Assembly (NCBI GenBank): GCA_002205965.3
Contig: NADL03000596.1
Coordinates: forward strand, 1,054,001 to 1,118,000
Source of the DNA: Kappaphycus alvarezii
Taxonomy: Eukaryota; Rhodophyta; Florideophyceae; Gigartinales; Solieriaceae
DNA length: 64,000 nt
Direction: 5' to 3'
Below, in pieces: positions 1 through 10,165 of the stretch (positions are counted from its first letter, which is position 1; every line of letters starts with the position of its first letter). The notes beneath the pieces are model-generated. The model did not search any database. It worked only from the letters and a program-made list of their open reading frames with translations, and was not told where the DNA came from. The translations under genes were made by a program, and so were the position numbers.

Positions 1-52
1 CTAGGCAGCACAACCTCAGCGCACGACAAAATGCTGATTTTTTGTCAATGCT

Positions 53-470
53 TTGGCGGATCCTCCGCGCAGCTTCTTTTTCAAAAACGCGAGGGAAAAT
101 ATGGCCTTCGCGGAGATGGCTAATATGATGATCGCTGAATACAACAGTGATTCGAGGCATTTACAAGTCCAAGGAATGCTCGAGACACTACACCTGGACA
201 ATTTCATGGCTGAGAAAGGCATTTCTAGTCACGGAGAAGTTTTGTCTAGAATCATCGATACAATTGAACGGCTGACTCCGCAATTTCAGCCACATTTTCG
301 CTCGGATGCAACAAGATCAACTATCTGCGCAAGGCTGTACTTGGTTTCCCGTGGGCCTTAGCTCCGATTGTAAATATAATAACGGTCAAGTATACGTTCA
401 ACGCATTCGTAACTGCTTTGCGCGAGCATCTGCAACTGGACAGCGAAGTATCACTTTCTAATCAAGCCAA
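53..470 (+). pseudogene. Copia gag-like fragment
   Basis: Remnant of the N-terminal, gag-like part of a Ty1/Copia polyprotein. The frame opening at 53 reads through SRHLQVQGMLETLHLDNFM and LSRIIDTIERLTPQFQPHF. It then shifts near 305 into another frame that continues with KAVLGFPWALAPIV and LREHLQLDSEVS. I recognise this helix-rich pattern from Copia gag regions in algae and fungi; no zinc knuckle is visible. The protease, integrase and most of the reverse transcriptase that should follow are missing, because the next recognisable block, from about 556, is the end of the RT. An internal deletion of several kilobases is inferred. Dead copy. Confidence 0.6.
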
Positions 471-540
471 TATACGCAATGGAGGGAGAGACATCATACC
501 CTCTTTTCACCAACATCTTTCGTACACTTTTACAGGCTTC

Positions 541-1345
541 TCCTTACGGCGTAATGAGGATACTGAGGTAGTGCAAGATCAACATGACTACCTCAAAAAA
601 CTCGAGAAACTGCCCCTCATGCAACGTTCTCGCAATTCAGATCCATGTGAATGCGCCTCGCTTGGCTTTCCAACGCAAGGCCAGACTGCTCATTCGAGAT
701 TTCGCAACTGGCACAATTCACCGAAGAAATGTTCGACGCCGATTCTAAACAACACATTCGCCGACCTAATAGATCCATTGCCTTCGCTTTCGATAACCGA
801 ATCTCAATCCACTTTCCCACGCTGAAAAGTGATTCGCTAAGAATAGTTGGCTACTCGGACTCGTCGTTTGCAAACAACCACGATCCTTCATCGAAGCTGG
901 GCCACATTGTTCTTTTAACGGATGAAACTGGTTCAGCTATTCCGATCGCTTATCTCTCATACAAGTCTAGGAGAGTGACTAGATCGGCGATGACTGGAGA
1001 GGTCATCGCTTCTAGTGACTTATTCGATGTCTCTACTAAGATTGCATCCGAGCTTTCTTCACTGTTTGGACGCAAGATACCCGTGCATCTATTTACGGAT
1101 AGTAATTAATTATTTGATGTCATCTCAAAGGGTTCTCGAACGTCCGAGAAACCTATGATGCTAGATATCGCTGCCCCACGAGAGGGATTCAAGGACAAAA
1201 CCATATCAGACATCGGTTTCGTTCGAAGTTCTTCTAACATATTGCCGACGGCCTAACGAAACGAATGAACCAACGTTCTCTTCAGCAACTACTTGCTGAC
1301 AGTAGACTTAATGTCTACCCTGAACAATGGATCATAAGTAACTAG
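541..1345 (+). pseudogene. Copia RT end and RNase H, broken
   Basis: C-terminal part of the same Copia remnant. In order it shows the RT-tail segment DTEVVQDQHDYLKKLEKLPL, a frame change near 625, an in-frame TGA at 648, MRLAWLSNARPDC, the RNase H core YSDSSFANN, and SYKSRRVTRSAMTGEVIASS. A TAA at 1107-1109 interrupts the frame just before SKGSRTSEKPMMLDIA. After a two-base insertion near 1240 the typical Copia ending ADGLTKRMNQ follows, and the frame stops at 1343-1345. Three separate lesions in about 700 bases show an inactive copy. No 3' LTR could be identified after the stop. Confidence 0.8.
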
Positions 1346-1371
1346 CTCTATTAAGAATAAGAAGACATGAT

Positions 1372-1938
1372 TTACTTTGAGGAAGATCCGGCCTTGTGCG
1401 CCTCGCGTTGATTCACGATTCTGCGTACGCTCGCAATCTTCAGATCTGCCGCCTCAGGACTACCGCACGCTCGAAGAATATTTTCGCTTGAAAGCATCGG
1501 ATATTTCTCCGTGTTATCCGAGGTAAGTCCTCTCGTTGCGTCTACGGCAAAAACGTGCTCGACAACCTTTACTTCTCGCAGGTGAACAATGAAAATGCCC
1601 GAAGTTGCACTACACAAGACCGAAAAGGGATTACGAGAAAATTCAGGCGTAACATGAAACTTCCCAGCTTCCGCTGGCACTTTGGCTTCTTGGAAAACCC
1701 TCGATATCTCCTTGATCTTCACCAAATGGGGCATGTACTGATCAACATATGCACGCAATTGCAATGCATGCTCCCTCCCTAAAACAAGTTCAATTGCGTT
1801 AATGATTGCCGCCTCCATACAATTTCCATCATTCTTCCCATACTTCTGCTCCAAGAACTGGCCATATTCCGGCACGAAACTTTGTGACACTCCTGGAATC
1901 GAGCTTCTACTTTGCGGACCCCCTACGGACAAAGCCAT
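1372..1938 (-). CDS. Uncharacterised 188-aa protein, peptidase-like motifs
   Basis: Complete ATG-to-TAA frame of 188 residues that I cannot assign to a named family. Visible features are a GNC motif at Cys40 (context GKNDGNCMEAAIINAIE) followed by a probable helix, then a beta-like segment GIFIVHLREVKVVEHVFAVD with His128 and Asp133, and a polar Ser/Lys C-terminus. The order Cys, His, Asp, with the Cys at a helix start and the His/Asp on neighbouring strands, resembles papain-like or OTU-like cysteine peptidases. That is an inference from motif spacing only. It lies 26 bases beyond a dead Copia tail on the opposite strand but shows no stop or frameshift itself. It may be a host gene or cargo of an unrecognised element. 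Confidence 0.45.
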   Translation of the reverse strand: MALSVGGPQSRSSIPGVSQSFVPEYGQFLEQKYGKNDGNCMEAAIINAIELVLGREHALQLRAYVDQYMPHLVKIKEISRVFQEAKVPAEAGKFHVTPEFSRNPFSVLCSATSGIFIVHLREVKVVEHVFAVDATRGLTSDNTEKYPMLSSENILRACGSPEAADLKIASVRRIVNQREAHKAGSSSK

Positions 1939-2863
1939 TCCTGTATTTTCCCTACATCATTCAACAGCGGCCTCTAGAAGTTTCTTTTGCTTGTATTAGT
2001 GCTGGTTACGCCGGTTTGGCGGAATTTCGATCACTGGAGTCGTGTGTATAGTGGGATTTTCAAGGTGTGACAAAGGCCGTACACGCCAATTTCCACCACG
2101 CTGCCCACCCCGTGTGGAAAACTTCAAACTGCTCGGATCGATTAAGTGAAACGACTCTCTACCCCGTCAATACTGCTGCTCGCATACATCCGTGCTTTGT
2201 GCACTGTCACCCCGTGGATGGTACTACCATCCCCACATAGAACTGACTCAATTTTGAACTTCTCGTTACTTGCCGACAGAGCATTTCCGGATGGCAATCC
2301 TTTCGAACATGTTGCAATATGCGCCGCGCTTCTCTCTTCCCTTGACATGATACAATCACCCTGCTTTACACTTCGCAGAAGGCAAGTATTACCGGAACGA
2401 TTCAAGAGTTCCACTCGGTGCAAAGACAGAGCAACTGCAACACGCCTGGAAGGATCTGGACTCAGCGCGCGTCCGCGACAGAAGTTGGAATTTTTCGATT
2501 GATTGCGGAAGCGAGAGATCGGAGGGAGTGTTGATGCTACACGGCTGGGGGGTTTTGTGTGGAAGAGGCTTGTGGGTGGTGGAAGTAATGGCCGAGATCG
2601 CTACTATAGCAACTGGTGTGAATCTTTCCATCAGCAGCCGGCCGCTTTCAACTGTGTGCCAATAGAGAGCTTACGGAGTAAAATTCAATTGCTCATGAGA
2701 AGTGAAAATGAGACACGTGTTGAAACTCATTTTTGCAAAAAGTGTTCCTGAATTTCGATTACGCTGTGCAAAACTTCACAAACTAGAGCGCATATGAGTA
2801 TTATTGTGTAAGAGTTAGCATTATGACTCTTTCCGCGTACTGCACTCATGCGTCAGAAGGACT
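1939..2863. other. No secure gene
   Basis: Between the peptidase-like ORF and the first Harbinger transposase. The minus-strand frame 2142-2423 (containing SVKQGDCIMSREERSAAH) has a protein-like composition but no family resemblance, and it lies in a different frame from the upstream ORF. I could not find convincing terminal inverted repeats for the neighbouring Harbinger element here. Confidence 0.3.
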
Positions 2864-2913
2864 ATGTCATTGGAAAGACGAAATAGCGACTCAGATCCCG
2901 CCGCAGACGACTT

Positions 2914-3983
2914 ATGCTCGCTATTGCAAGTGACGCAGAAGATGATATTTTGCTGCACAACGGTTGCAAAGTTGCTCACGCTAGACGCGACATACATCGC
3001 ATTTGCAAACGTTCACTTCACATCATCACTACGCAGTTTAATCTCAACGCGCACAGCGAAGAGCATTCACTAACTTATTTCCGTTTCCGACGAAACGAAA
3101 TCGGAACAGTCTGCAACGTTCTTTCTTGGACCGTTGGCGTCACTGCACGATCTGGTTACCGCTGTGATCCTATCACAGCTACATACGTAGTTCTAAAACG
3201 ACTATCTTTCCCTACCTGGTGGTGCGATCTTGAATCTGTCTTTGGCATGCGGGCTTCCGCTTTGTCGGAAGTATTTTCGGAGGTAGTTGAAACCTTCATT
3301 TCGGGGCAAGGGCACCTTATAGAGATGTTCCGGTCAGATCTGATGGTGGAGAGGGTTGAAATGTATGCGGCAGCTATCCATGAGAAGGTATGAATAACTG
3401 TGTTGGCTTTATAGACTGCACTAAAATACAAATGAGCAGACCTGGAGGTAACGGGGCTTTGCAGCGAGCGTGTTACTCTGGACACAAGCGTTTTCACTGC
3501 CTCCTATATCAGATAATCAAAACGTCAGACGGGCTCATGTTCAGCTTGTATGGACCTGCGGTCGGCCGGCGACATGACATGACGCTGTACCGGAAAAGTG
3601 GAATTGGTAACGATCTTCAATCTTCTATGCTTATTGGTGGTAGACAGTACTGCATTTACGGAGACGCGGCGTACGTACTCCGTGCAAGGCTGCAGGTGGC
3701 TTTTGAACGAACTTCTGCTACCAAACCGGAACTGCTCTATAATAGAGGAATGAGTGCCGTACGTGAGGCGGTTGAGTGGACCTACAAAGACTTGAAGCAG
3801 ACATGGTCTACACAAGATTACAAGCGAATGCTTCGTGTAAGAAAAAGTCCTATTGTTTTGCTATACAAAGCCAGCGCTTTGCCTTGGAACGTTAGAGTGT
3901 GTTTACATCATGAAAGTGGACAGATGAGTAGCTACTTTCTGTACTCGCCACCTAGCCTAGCTAGGTACATGTCCGTTCACTAA
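2914..3983 (+). pseudogene. PIF/Harbinger transposase, copy 1 (frameshifted)
   Basis: DDE transposase of the PIF/Harbinger superfamily (DDE_Tnp_4 type), which would cut and paste its element. The first frame (2914-3393) covers the N-terminal part, with FRFRRNEIG and a helix-rich region up to MYAAAIHEKV. A one-base slip at about 3390 puts the catalytic part in the frame 3390-3983. Numbering from that second ATG, the putative triad is Asp9 (GFIDCTK), Asp92 (YGDAAY) and Glu129 (AVEW), with the family motif GRRHDMTLY between them. The C-terminus SSYFLYSPPSLARYMSVH looks complete. All three acidic residues are kept and only the frame is broken, so this is the best preserved of three copies. Its partner gene lies convergently downstream. 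Confidence 0.8.
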
Positions 3984-4028
3984 AACCACATTGTTGTGTT
4001 TCTTCTCGCCCTGCTCCCACGCATCACC

Positions 4029-4073
4029 CGCTCCCGCTATCGTCGCTGTAGGCGTGCACAGCGAGTCGGAGCG
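4029..4073. repeat. GC-rich inverted repeat between convergent genes
   Basis: An imperfect stem: cgctcccgctatcgtcgctg (4029-4048) pairs with cagcgagtcggagcg (4059-4073). It sits exactly between the transposase stop (3983) and the end of the minus-strand partner gene (4135). A GC-rich stem at the same place in copy 3 suggests a conserved role, perhaps bidirectional 3'-end formation. Confidence 0.45.
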
Positions 4074-4134
4074 AAACGAGGTGGACATGTACCCAGCCAG
4101 ACTAGGTGGTGAGCAGAGATAGAAGAAAGGAAGC

Positions 4135-5068
4135 TTACTGCAGTTTTTTCAATAGATCTCCTAGGATGGATAGTACTCCCTTACGCTCCGCAATAGCGCC
4201 TTTTCGCTATTCACTATCAATCTCTAATCGACGCTCTTCGAGCTCAAACCGTTTCTCATCCACCGCGATGCGTTTAGCCTCATTCTCATGAGCACGTTCC
4301 AAACGAGTCACTTCTCGTTCTTCGTTTTAGACCTCCATTTCTAGCCGCCTTTCCTCTATATTCAACCGTTTTTCCTCAAGTTCCTTTCGTGACTTGATAT
4401 GCACGCTTATCAAGCTGACCTCCTCTCCGTCAGAGTCTGGCGGTTTCGCACGCTTTTGCCCCTTTCGCAGTTTTGGAGAATCGTTCTCTTCACCACCATT
4501 GCTCATTACGCCAGTATCCGAGCTACCACTCGGCCGAAGTCTTGATAGTGCACGTGCCCTTAGATCCTCCCAGCTTTCAGAAGTCGTCTGTCCAGTTCCG
4601 TCCTCTCATCACGTTCAGCTCTCTTTGCCTCCTCCCATTCGTCAACCTCCAACATCAAATCATCCAGCAGTGTCTCTCTCCCCCTCTCACTTCAATTATA
4701 CCAGAGGCGATTCTATTCTTTTTGACCGCTTCGCGGTGATCGCCTATTATCTTTTTAAAGCACTCGTTTAACGTTTTCCAAGTCGGCTGCGCTATAGCTG
4801 CAAAGCAGCAAGCCGGTACGGATGACTTGAACAGGCTAAGAGCCTCTTCAAATCTATTTTGAGCTTCACCGTGCGGTGCAAGATGGGCGTCAACCATACT
4901 TACTGCTTTGAGAAGCAGAATGTCCCACGCATTCGAGAAGCGAATACGTCTCTTTTTTGTCGCAGCGGATGCTGTAGAAGTTGAATAGGTCGTTGTGAGC
5001 GCTGATGTAACAACGCAAGTGATATTATCTGCATGGAATGGTGCATTATCTTTGGTAAGCGAGGCCAT
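4135..5068 (-). pseudogene. Harbinger Myb-like DNA-binding partner, copy 1
   Basis: Second gene of the Harbinger element. In this superfamily a Myb/SANT-like protein binds the element ends and helps bring the transposase into the nucleus. From the likely ATG at 5068 the order is a Ser/Thr-rich head, a basic KKRRIRF stretch, a Myb-like helical block (WDILLLKAVSMVDAHLAPHG, later WKTLNECFKKIIGDHRE), then a frame change near 4685 into LLDDLMLEVDEWEEAKRAER. After an in-frame stop comes a long charged coiled coil (KELEEKRLNIEERRLEMEV, EKRFELEERRLEIDSE) ending in LGDLLKKLQ at 4135. At least one frameshift and two or three internal stops show decay. It is convergent with the transposase. Confidence 0.65.
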
Positions 5069-7740
5069 CCTTGGTTTGAGGTGTGTCAGAATGGTGGCGG
5101 TGACCACAAACTGGCGCCAAATGATTCTAGCAGCTAAAGTTTCCGACTTCGTAAAGCACCCTCTCCAACTGAAAAATGAAATGGCTGAGTTACTACTTTC
5201 CGTCTTACACCTTACAGGTGTAATACGTTTAATGGAAAACGGTCGAAAACTCATTTTTTTTCGTAAGCCTTCTAATCATCTCCCAAATTATATGCAATTT
5301 TAATGTTCATTGCTGGATATCTCTACACCAGTGGGCGATCAGCTCGCCGACCTGCCGTTTCCGCATATATCTATGCCGCCCTTTCCTGGCCGATGGGGGG
5401 AAGCAAGGTAGTTCATCGAGTTAAAGTAAAGGTCTGCTTTACTGCTCGCATCGTGTAGGCGGTCGGCCGCACTACTACCTATCCCTCTTACGAACACCAT
5501 CCTATCCCCGTTCCATTTCACTTGTTCCACTCCTCCCTTATCCGCACCAATCACAACCACCCAGAGTTCCTTTAAACGCACTAGATTGTACTACTGTGTG
5601 GAACTCTGCGCACGTCAGTGGGACGTTCATCGGCAGTTCTAGTTATCGACATGTACTGCGTTTATTTGGGTTCCTCATTCTTGTGAAGTGAATTGACTAT
5701 TACAGCCTCGTCTCATGTTAGCACGCTTGTGGATGGAATTTATCTGCTCTTGAAATTCTGTACAAGAATAAAGGTTGGCAAGCCGATATGTCAGTGCAGC
5801 TTTCAAGGTTTTACTACACATGTATATATTAAGGCCAGCAGCAACAGAGAGCTAAAGGTATCGGTTTCCAGATGAACTGAAGATCATATTCCTTGTCTGT
5901 TATATCATGTGCTGTTTTAGCTGGCATCAGTCTCCGTGAGTACAGTCTTTTACACGACAGACGGCTTAACGAAGTGTTTCGATATTATCCTCTAGCGGTG
6001 CTCTTTCTTTAATGGGACAATAGGAATGTTGTTGGGCCTTGAATGAGTTGCCAGTTGTGAATTTTCTAAATTCGACTTGACGGGGCCTAGCAGAAACCAT
6101 TTTTCGAGGAAATGAACATCGCCCTTAAGAACAATAGGATTAAGGAAACGGACATATAATTTGTCGAGTAGGATCTGTCGTTGAGGAAATGATGGAATCA
6201 TCAGGTTTCATAAGGATTCACTTTCTCTCGACACGAAGATCAGGGGCATAGTTCCCTGTGATGGAGAAGACAGGTCTTTAAACGCAACAAATTTCGACAT
6301 ATTAGATCATCCTCCGGTTCTTGAGCATGAGGGCGGTGAGGTTTCAAGACTTTATGGGCGGGCTAGACAATCCCGGCGAGTAGTGTTATTTTTTGTTATC
6401 TACCTAGTATAAACGATTTTTGGAGGTCCTACTTGATACATTGTGGGGATAATAGGGGGTGTCTTTACCGGGAGGGTTCGGAGAGCAGTGAACCGCGGAG
6501 TTGTTGTAGGTGGGCATTGTATTGTCAAATCGAAAAAATACGTGGTCCAGGCACGCTCACAGTGGGCGATGGAAACGATAATTTCCTTGTTAATATTTGT
6601 AGGGGAACAGTAAAGTGGACGAGATATTGAATCAATGAAGTTTACTGTCTGTTTCGTAGCAGTCTTTCCAGGTTCAGGGAGGGCTGAACAGTTGGCCATT
6701 AGTTGTGCAATATGGTAAGCTGAAAATGCAGGCTTTCGAAAATTGTTCATTGCTGGGATATCCTTTGAATATGGGAACATATGCACCACTCTGGCCAATG
6801 CGATGGTGCCATAGTGGTCAAGCATAATTTAATACAATTCATCAGATTGGAGAGATTCGCAGGGGAGTTTCTAAAGTGGAAGGAGAGAGTCAAGTGTTGG
6901 TTTAGATTGAGTCCACAGTATCTGGATGCTTTGGTAACAGCATTGTGCATGAAGGGAGTGGGAGCTAGGCAGAGCCAGCGTCAATGTAAAGACCTCTAGG
7001 GGCACGTACTCTTGTTAAACAAGCCAATGCAATATGCAGTGAAAAGCATTGTCAATGACGATAATGGCATCCTTCCATTTATAGAGAGAGGTCACTGCAG
7101 TAATACTGCATCTCGAGACTAGATTTCATTCTGCGTCGCATAGTTGTGATGGGCACGAAGAAAAAACAAAGTCGTGGACATCAGTTTAACAGTTTCACTG
7201 GCTCTAGTTGGTGGCTGTCATGTGTGTACACAAAATGGGACTAGAGGCCAGAAAGGGGTATGGTGCATTTTAATACAAGGGTAGGTGTCAAGGCGAAGTG
7301 TTGGTGTTGTATGCAGTGGTACATTGCCGGTTTACAGGCAGCAAGTGGACAAGGACGGGGACCGCGAGAGGTGTCGCGGTAAATGTGATTGATCGAAAAC
7401 AAGGAGCGATTGGAGGAGAGGAAATAGAAGAATCGGTGCCGGCCAATGCTATCTCGGGTGTATGAATTTTTGCCAATGTGGCAACCGGTGTGCTTTTTCT
7501 TGCCGAGTGATTAGTAATCAGTTGTGGGTTGCTAGTTTGATAAACAATCGGCAACAAATCGCTGTAAGCAGTATGTCCCACGGCTGAAATTAAAAAAATC
7601 GCAGGATTGGTCAGCAGACAACAAGCGTCCAGATGATCATTTTAAGATAATACTTTTATTGACATGTTGCTGTAACTTACATCTGTACACGTTTGATAGT
7701 TCCACGAATACCACGAATACTTCTTAATCATTCCGCCTTG
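5069..7740. other. Intergenic, no gene recognised
   Basis: About 2.7 kb with only weak open frames. The longest, 6400-6825 on the minus strand (141 codons), shows no motif, no family resemblance and no repeat structure. I see no LTRs, RNA genes or transposon motifs. Confidence 0.4.
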
Positions 7741-7831
7741 ATTTACTGTACAGTAAAGTACAGTAAAGTACTGCAGTTTATTGCGAACTCTTCATAACTT
7801 GACTCAATTACTGTACACTGCACAGTAATTG
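7741..7831. promoter_or_regulatory. TACAGTA-type motifs upstream of SGNH gene
   Basis: Cluster of actgtacagta-type sites: tgtacagtaaagtacagtaaagtactg near 7748-7775, in segments below, then a perfect 10-base inverted repeat CAATTACTGT (7805-7814) / ACAGTAATTG (7822-7831) around a 7-base loop. It lies about 250-340 bases before the ATG at 8081. Similar motifs recur near the other host genes of this window. A regulatory role is inferred. Confidence 0.3.
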
Positions 7832-7998
7832 TATATTGAACATTGCAACGAATAAAATTCAGTTTCAGAGGTGGCCATAGAGAGGCAGGGTTGGAGATTT
7901 TTTCAGGCAAAAAACCGACAAAGCAAAAGAGTAATTGCTTGTACTATCATACTGCACCCGGGCTGAGCGGGAAAGAACGAAAATACGGCGAATGGCAA

Positions 7999-8004
7999 TA
8001 TATA
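7999..8004 (+). promoter_or_regulatory. TATA-like box
   Basis: TATATA in the context caatatatacaac, 77 bases before the proposed ATG at 8081. The position is compatible with a short 5' UTR. Sequence match only. Confidence 0.25.
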
Positions 8005-8080
8005 CAACAAAGGTAACTACTGTAATTATGATAGGTGGGTGGTTGCAACAGCACAGAGAATATGTAAGGAAGCAAAGAAA

Positions 8081-10165
8081 ATGCCAGTGTCCATGCGCCA
8101 CTTGGCATTCAATACTTTTCGCCGACAACCCTACATTCAACATCACTATTTAGTGAACTTTTTTCCTAGATTGTACACGAAGGGACAACATCAACATCGA
8201 CATGTCAAACGAGTGAGCAATGCTCGCTTTACCTACGGCCCACGCTCCATACATTTCCGGCCGTCCCACGCCCAGCCGCACACCAAATTCACACTTCACT
8301 CTTATCCCTTCACGCAACTTAACGCTCAACCCCCTTCTCCCGTCCGCTATTCAACTACTTCTCATTCCCCTCTCATTCCAACCTTACAAAAACACACCCT
8401 TCCCCCTCCCCTTCACTCTTACAAACCCTCTCTCCCAACGCCATCCCGCAATTCGCCAACCATAGCGTCCGCAACGCTTCCCGTCCGCGAGGACGGCGCC
8501 AACCCGGCGCCTTCTCCCCTCGCCCCGCACTTTCAAGAATCTCTCAACTTTATTCACCACCATCCTCTCAACTCCCCTCTTTTATCTTCCCCATCCGCCA
8601 AGTCATCCGACTCCGAATTCGAGTCTGCCCTCGGTCTCTCCCTTGACGATCTCTCCGCCCTCCATTCGGCCTTCCCAATATCCCAGGACCCTCTTAGCGC
8701 TCACAAGTATTCCACCAAATCTAACACAAACCCCGTCACAAGCATAAGCTATCCGGAACTCCCCAATCTCGACCGTGTCAACCACGATCTCGGTCCACAA
8801 AGAGCACACACTGCAGAGTCGGAGCCCACCAAGCCTTCCGCCCACACCGGTCTCACCGACGACGACGATACTACCACTGTCGCCACCGACCGAACCTCTG
8901 CACTCTCCTGTCGTTCAAGCAAACGGGCACGAGCGAAACGAGCTGCAAAGGCAATGTCAAAGCCTATTCGCAAGAGTTATATGGGCATGATAGCTGGCCT
9001 GGCTAGTACCATCGGGCTAGGTCAAGCTATTTTCCTCAAGGCGACATATGAATCGCCGCCGGATGCAAGAGGTCCAAGGTCAGGAGTTGAAAGGCCCAAG
9101 AACCAGATGTTGTCCAGTTCGCAAGGGCAAGTTACTCGTGTCTCGATTTCCGATGTGCATGCAGGCAGTAGTGTGGCTGCGACAAAAAGCACAGACCAAG
9201 CTGTCAGCAATGCCGTCAGTAAAGCGATGGAGCGAGTGAGGGACGAATTGGGATATTTGGAGTTGAACCGAAAGGTTGAGAACCCGGGAGTCAAAATAGC
9301 GAGTATGAAGAGAAAGATTCTGATCATTGGAGACTCGCTGGTCAGTGGAGTAGGAGGGTCGTCTAGTTTTGAGGATGGGCCGAGTGATGGGCCGGCCTTG
9401 CCGCGCCAAGTGGCTAGATGTCTGTCGGAGGGATTAAATGTTGATGTACAGTGGAATGCGATGAGTCTGACTGGAGGCGATGTCAGGATGTTGAACAGGA
9501 AGATTGTGCCGATGTTGACAAGGGAAAAGGAAAAGGGAACCCTGGGAGATGTGTCCGCCGTTGTTGTAGTGACGGGTGTGAATGACTGGAAAAGAATGTC
9601 ACCGGTGAGGACGGCGAGCAAGTTTCGCGAGGATTTAGCAGAGTTCATTGGCAAGATTAGGGAGCAAGTAGGAGAGGATGTCAAGGTGTTTTTGCCAGCG
9701 ATTCCGGGAGTTCATCACACACCGCGGTTTCACGAGCCATTGAGGTCGATTGTGATCTTTTTGAATGATTACTGGGATTCGCAAAAGGTGCAGCTGAGTC
9801 GTACGATGAGAAGCGTGTACTTCGTGGGACAACCGCCGTCGCATGAATGGGGGTCGAATCCTGTGCAATATTTTAGTACGCTGGATCGTGTGCACCCGTC
9901 GGAATTGGGCTACCAAGTTTGGGCGGAGAGAATTGCGGAACACATGGTGGCAGCGTTTCGAAAGGGTATGGCTAAAGCGGCGCATAGCGCATCGTCTATG
10001 GTAACGACAGCAAAAGAAAAGGCGAGTGAGGCTACGGTAAGTGCTGTGGAGCAGGCTAATGATGTAGCAGAGGCGGCCAAAGATGTCGGGTCTGCGACGG
10101 CAGTGGCGGCAGCTGCAGTGGCGGCAGCTGCTAAAGGAAATGGGCCCGGCCTCCAAGGTAATTGA
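8081..10165 (+). CDS. Membrane-anchored SGNH/GDSL-family hydrolase
   Basis: Single-exon host gene, 694 residues from the first ATG. The frame is open slightly further upstream, but only from a GTG. Residues 1-60 are basic and almost free of acidic residues, so a mitochondrial presequence is possible. Residues 60-290 are Pro/Ser/Thr-rich and look disordered. Residues 301-320 (MGMIAGLASTIGLGQAIFL) form one likely membrane segment after a basic stretch. The catalytic domain, about 410-625, has block I IIGDSLVSG with nucleophile Ser419, block III TGVNDW with Asn501, and block V DRVHPSELGY with Asp602 and His605, the expected SGNH set. After the domain, 630-690 is an Ala/Lys-rich LEA-like amphipathic tail. 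The substrate is unknown; ester hydrolysis of lipid or acetylated sugar is inferred from the fold. No lesion was seen. Confidence 0.8.
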   Translation: MPVSMRHLAFNTFRRQPYIQHHYLVNFFPRLYTKGQHQHRHVKRVSNARFTYGPRSIHFRPSHAQPHTKFTLHSYPFTQLNAQPPSPVRYSTTSHSPLIPTLQKHTLPPPLHSYKPSLPTPSRNSPTIASATLPVREDGANPAPSPLAPHFQESLNFIHHHPLNSPLLSSPSAKSSDSEFESALGLSLDDLSALHSAFPISQDPLSAHKYSTKSNTNPVTSISYPELPNLDRVNHDLGPQRAHTAESEPTKPSAHTGLTDDDDTTTVATDRTSALSCRSSKRARAKRAAKAMSKPIRKSYMGMIAGLASTIGLGQAIFLKATYESPPDARGPRSGVERPKNQMLSSSQGQVTRVSISDVHAGSSVAATKSTDQAVSNAVSKAMERVRDELGYLELNRKVENPGVKIASMKRKILIIGDSLVSGVGGSSSFEDGPSDGPALPRQVARCLSEGLNVDVQWNAMSLTGGDVRMLNRKIVPMLTREKEKGTLGDVSAVVVVTGVNDWKRMSPVRTASKFREDLAEFIGKIREQVGEDVKVFLPAIPGVHHTPRFHEPLRSIVIFLNDYWDSQKVQLSRTMRSVYFVGQPPSHEWGSNPVQYFSTLDRVHPSELGYQVWAERIAEHMVAAFRKGMAKAAHSASSMVTTAKEKASEATVSAVEQANDVAEAAKDVGSATAVAAAAVAAAAKGNGPGLQGN

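Noticed and set aside
3385..3395. Programmed frameshifting between the two halves of Harbinger transposase copy 1
   Set aside because: No slippery heptamer is visible, and copy 2 reads through the same place in one frame, so a chance indel is more likely.
6400..6825. 141-codon minus-strand frame
   Set aside because: No family resemblance and no supporting context. Kept only as a mention in the intergenic entry.
8039..8080. GTG start of the long frame containing the SGNH hydrolase
   Set aside because: In a eukaryotic nuclear gene an ATG is expected. The first in-frame ATG is at 8081.
9022..9684. 220-codon minus-strand frame opposite the SGNH domain
   Set aside because: Shadow of the real gene. 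It has no motifs, and the plus-strand frame carries the full catalytic set.
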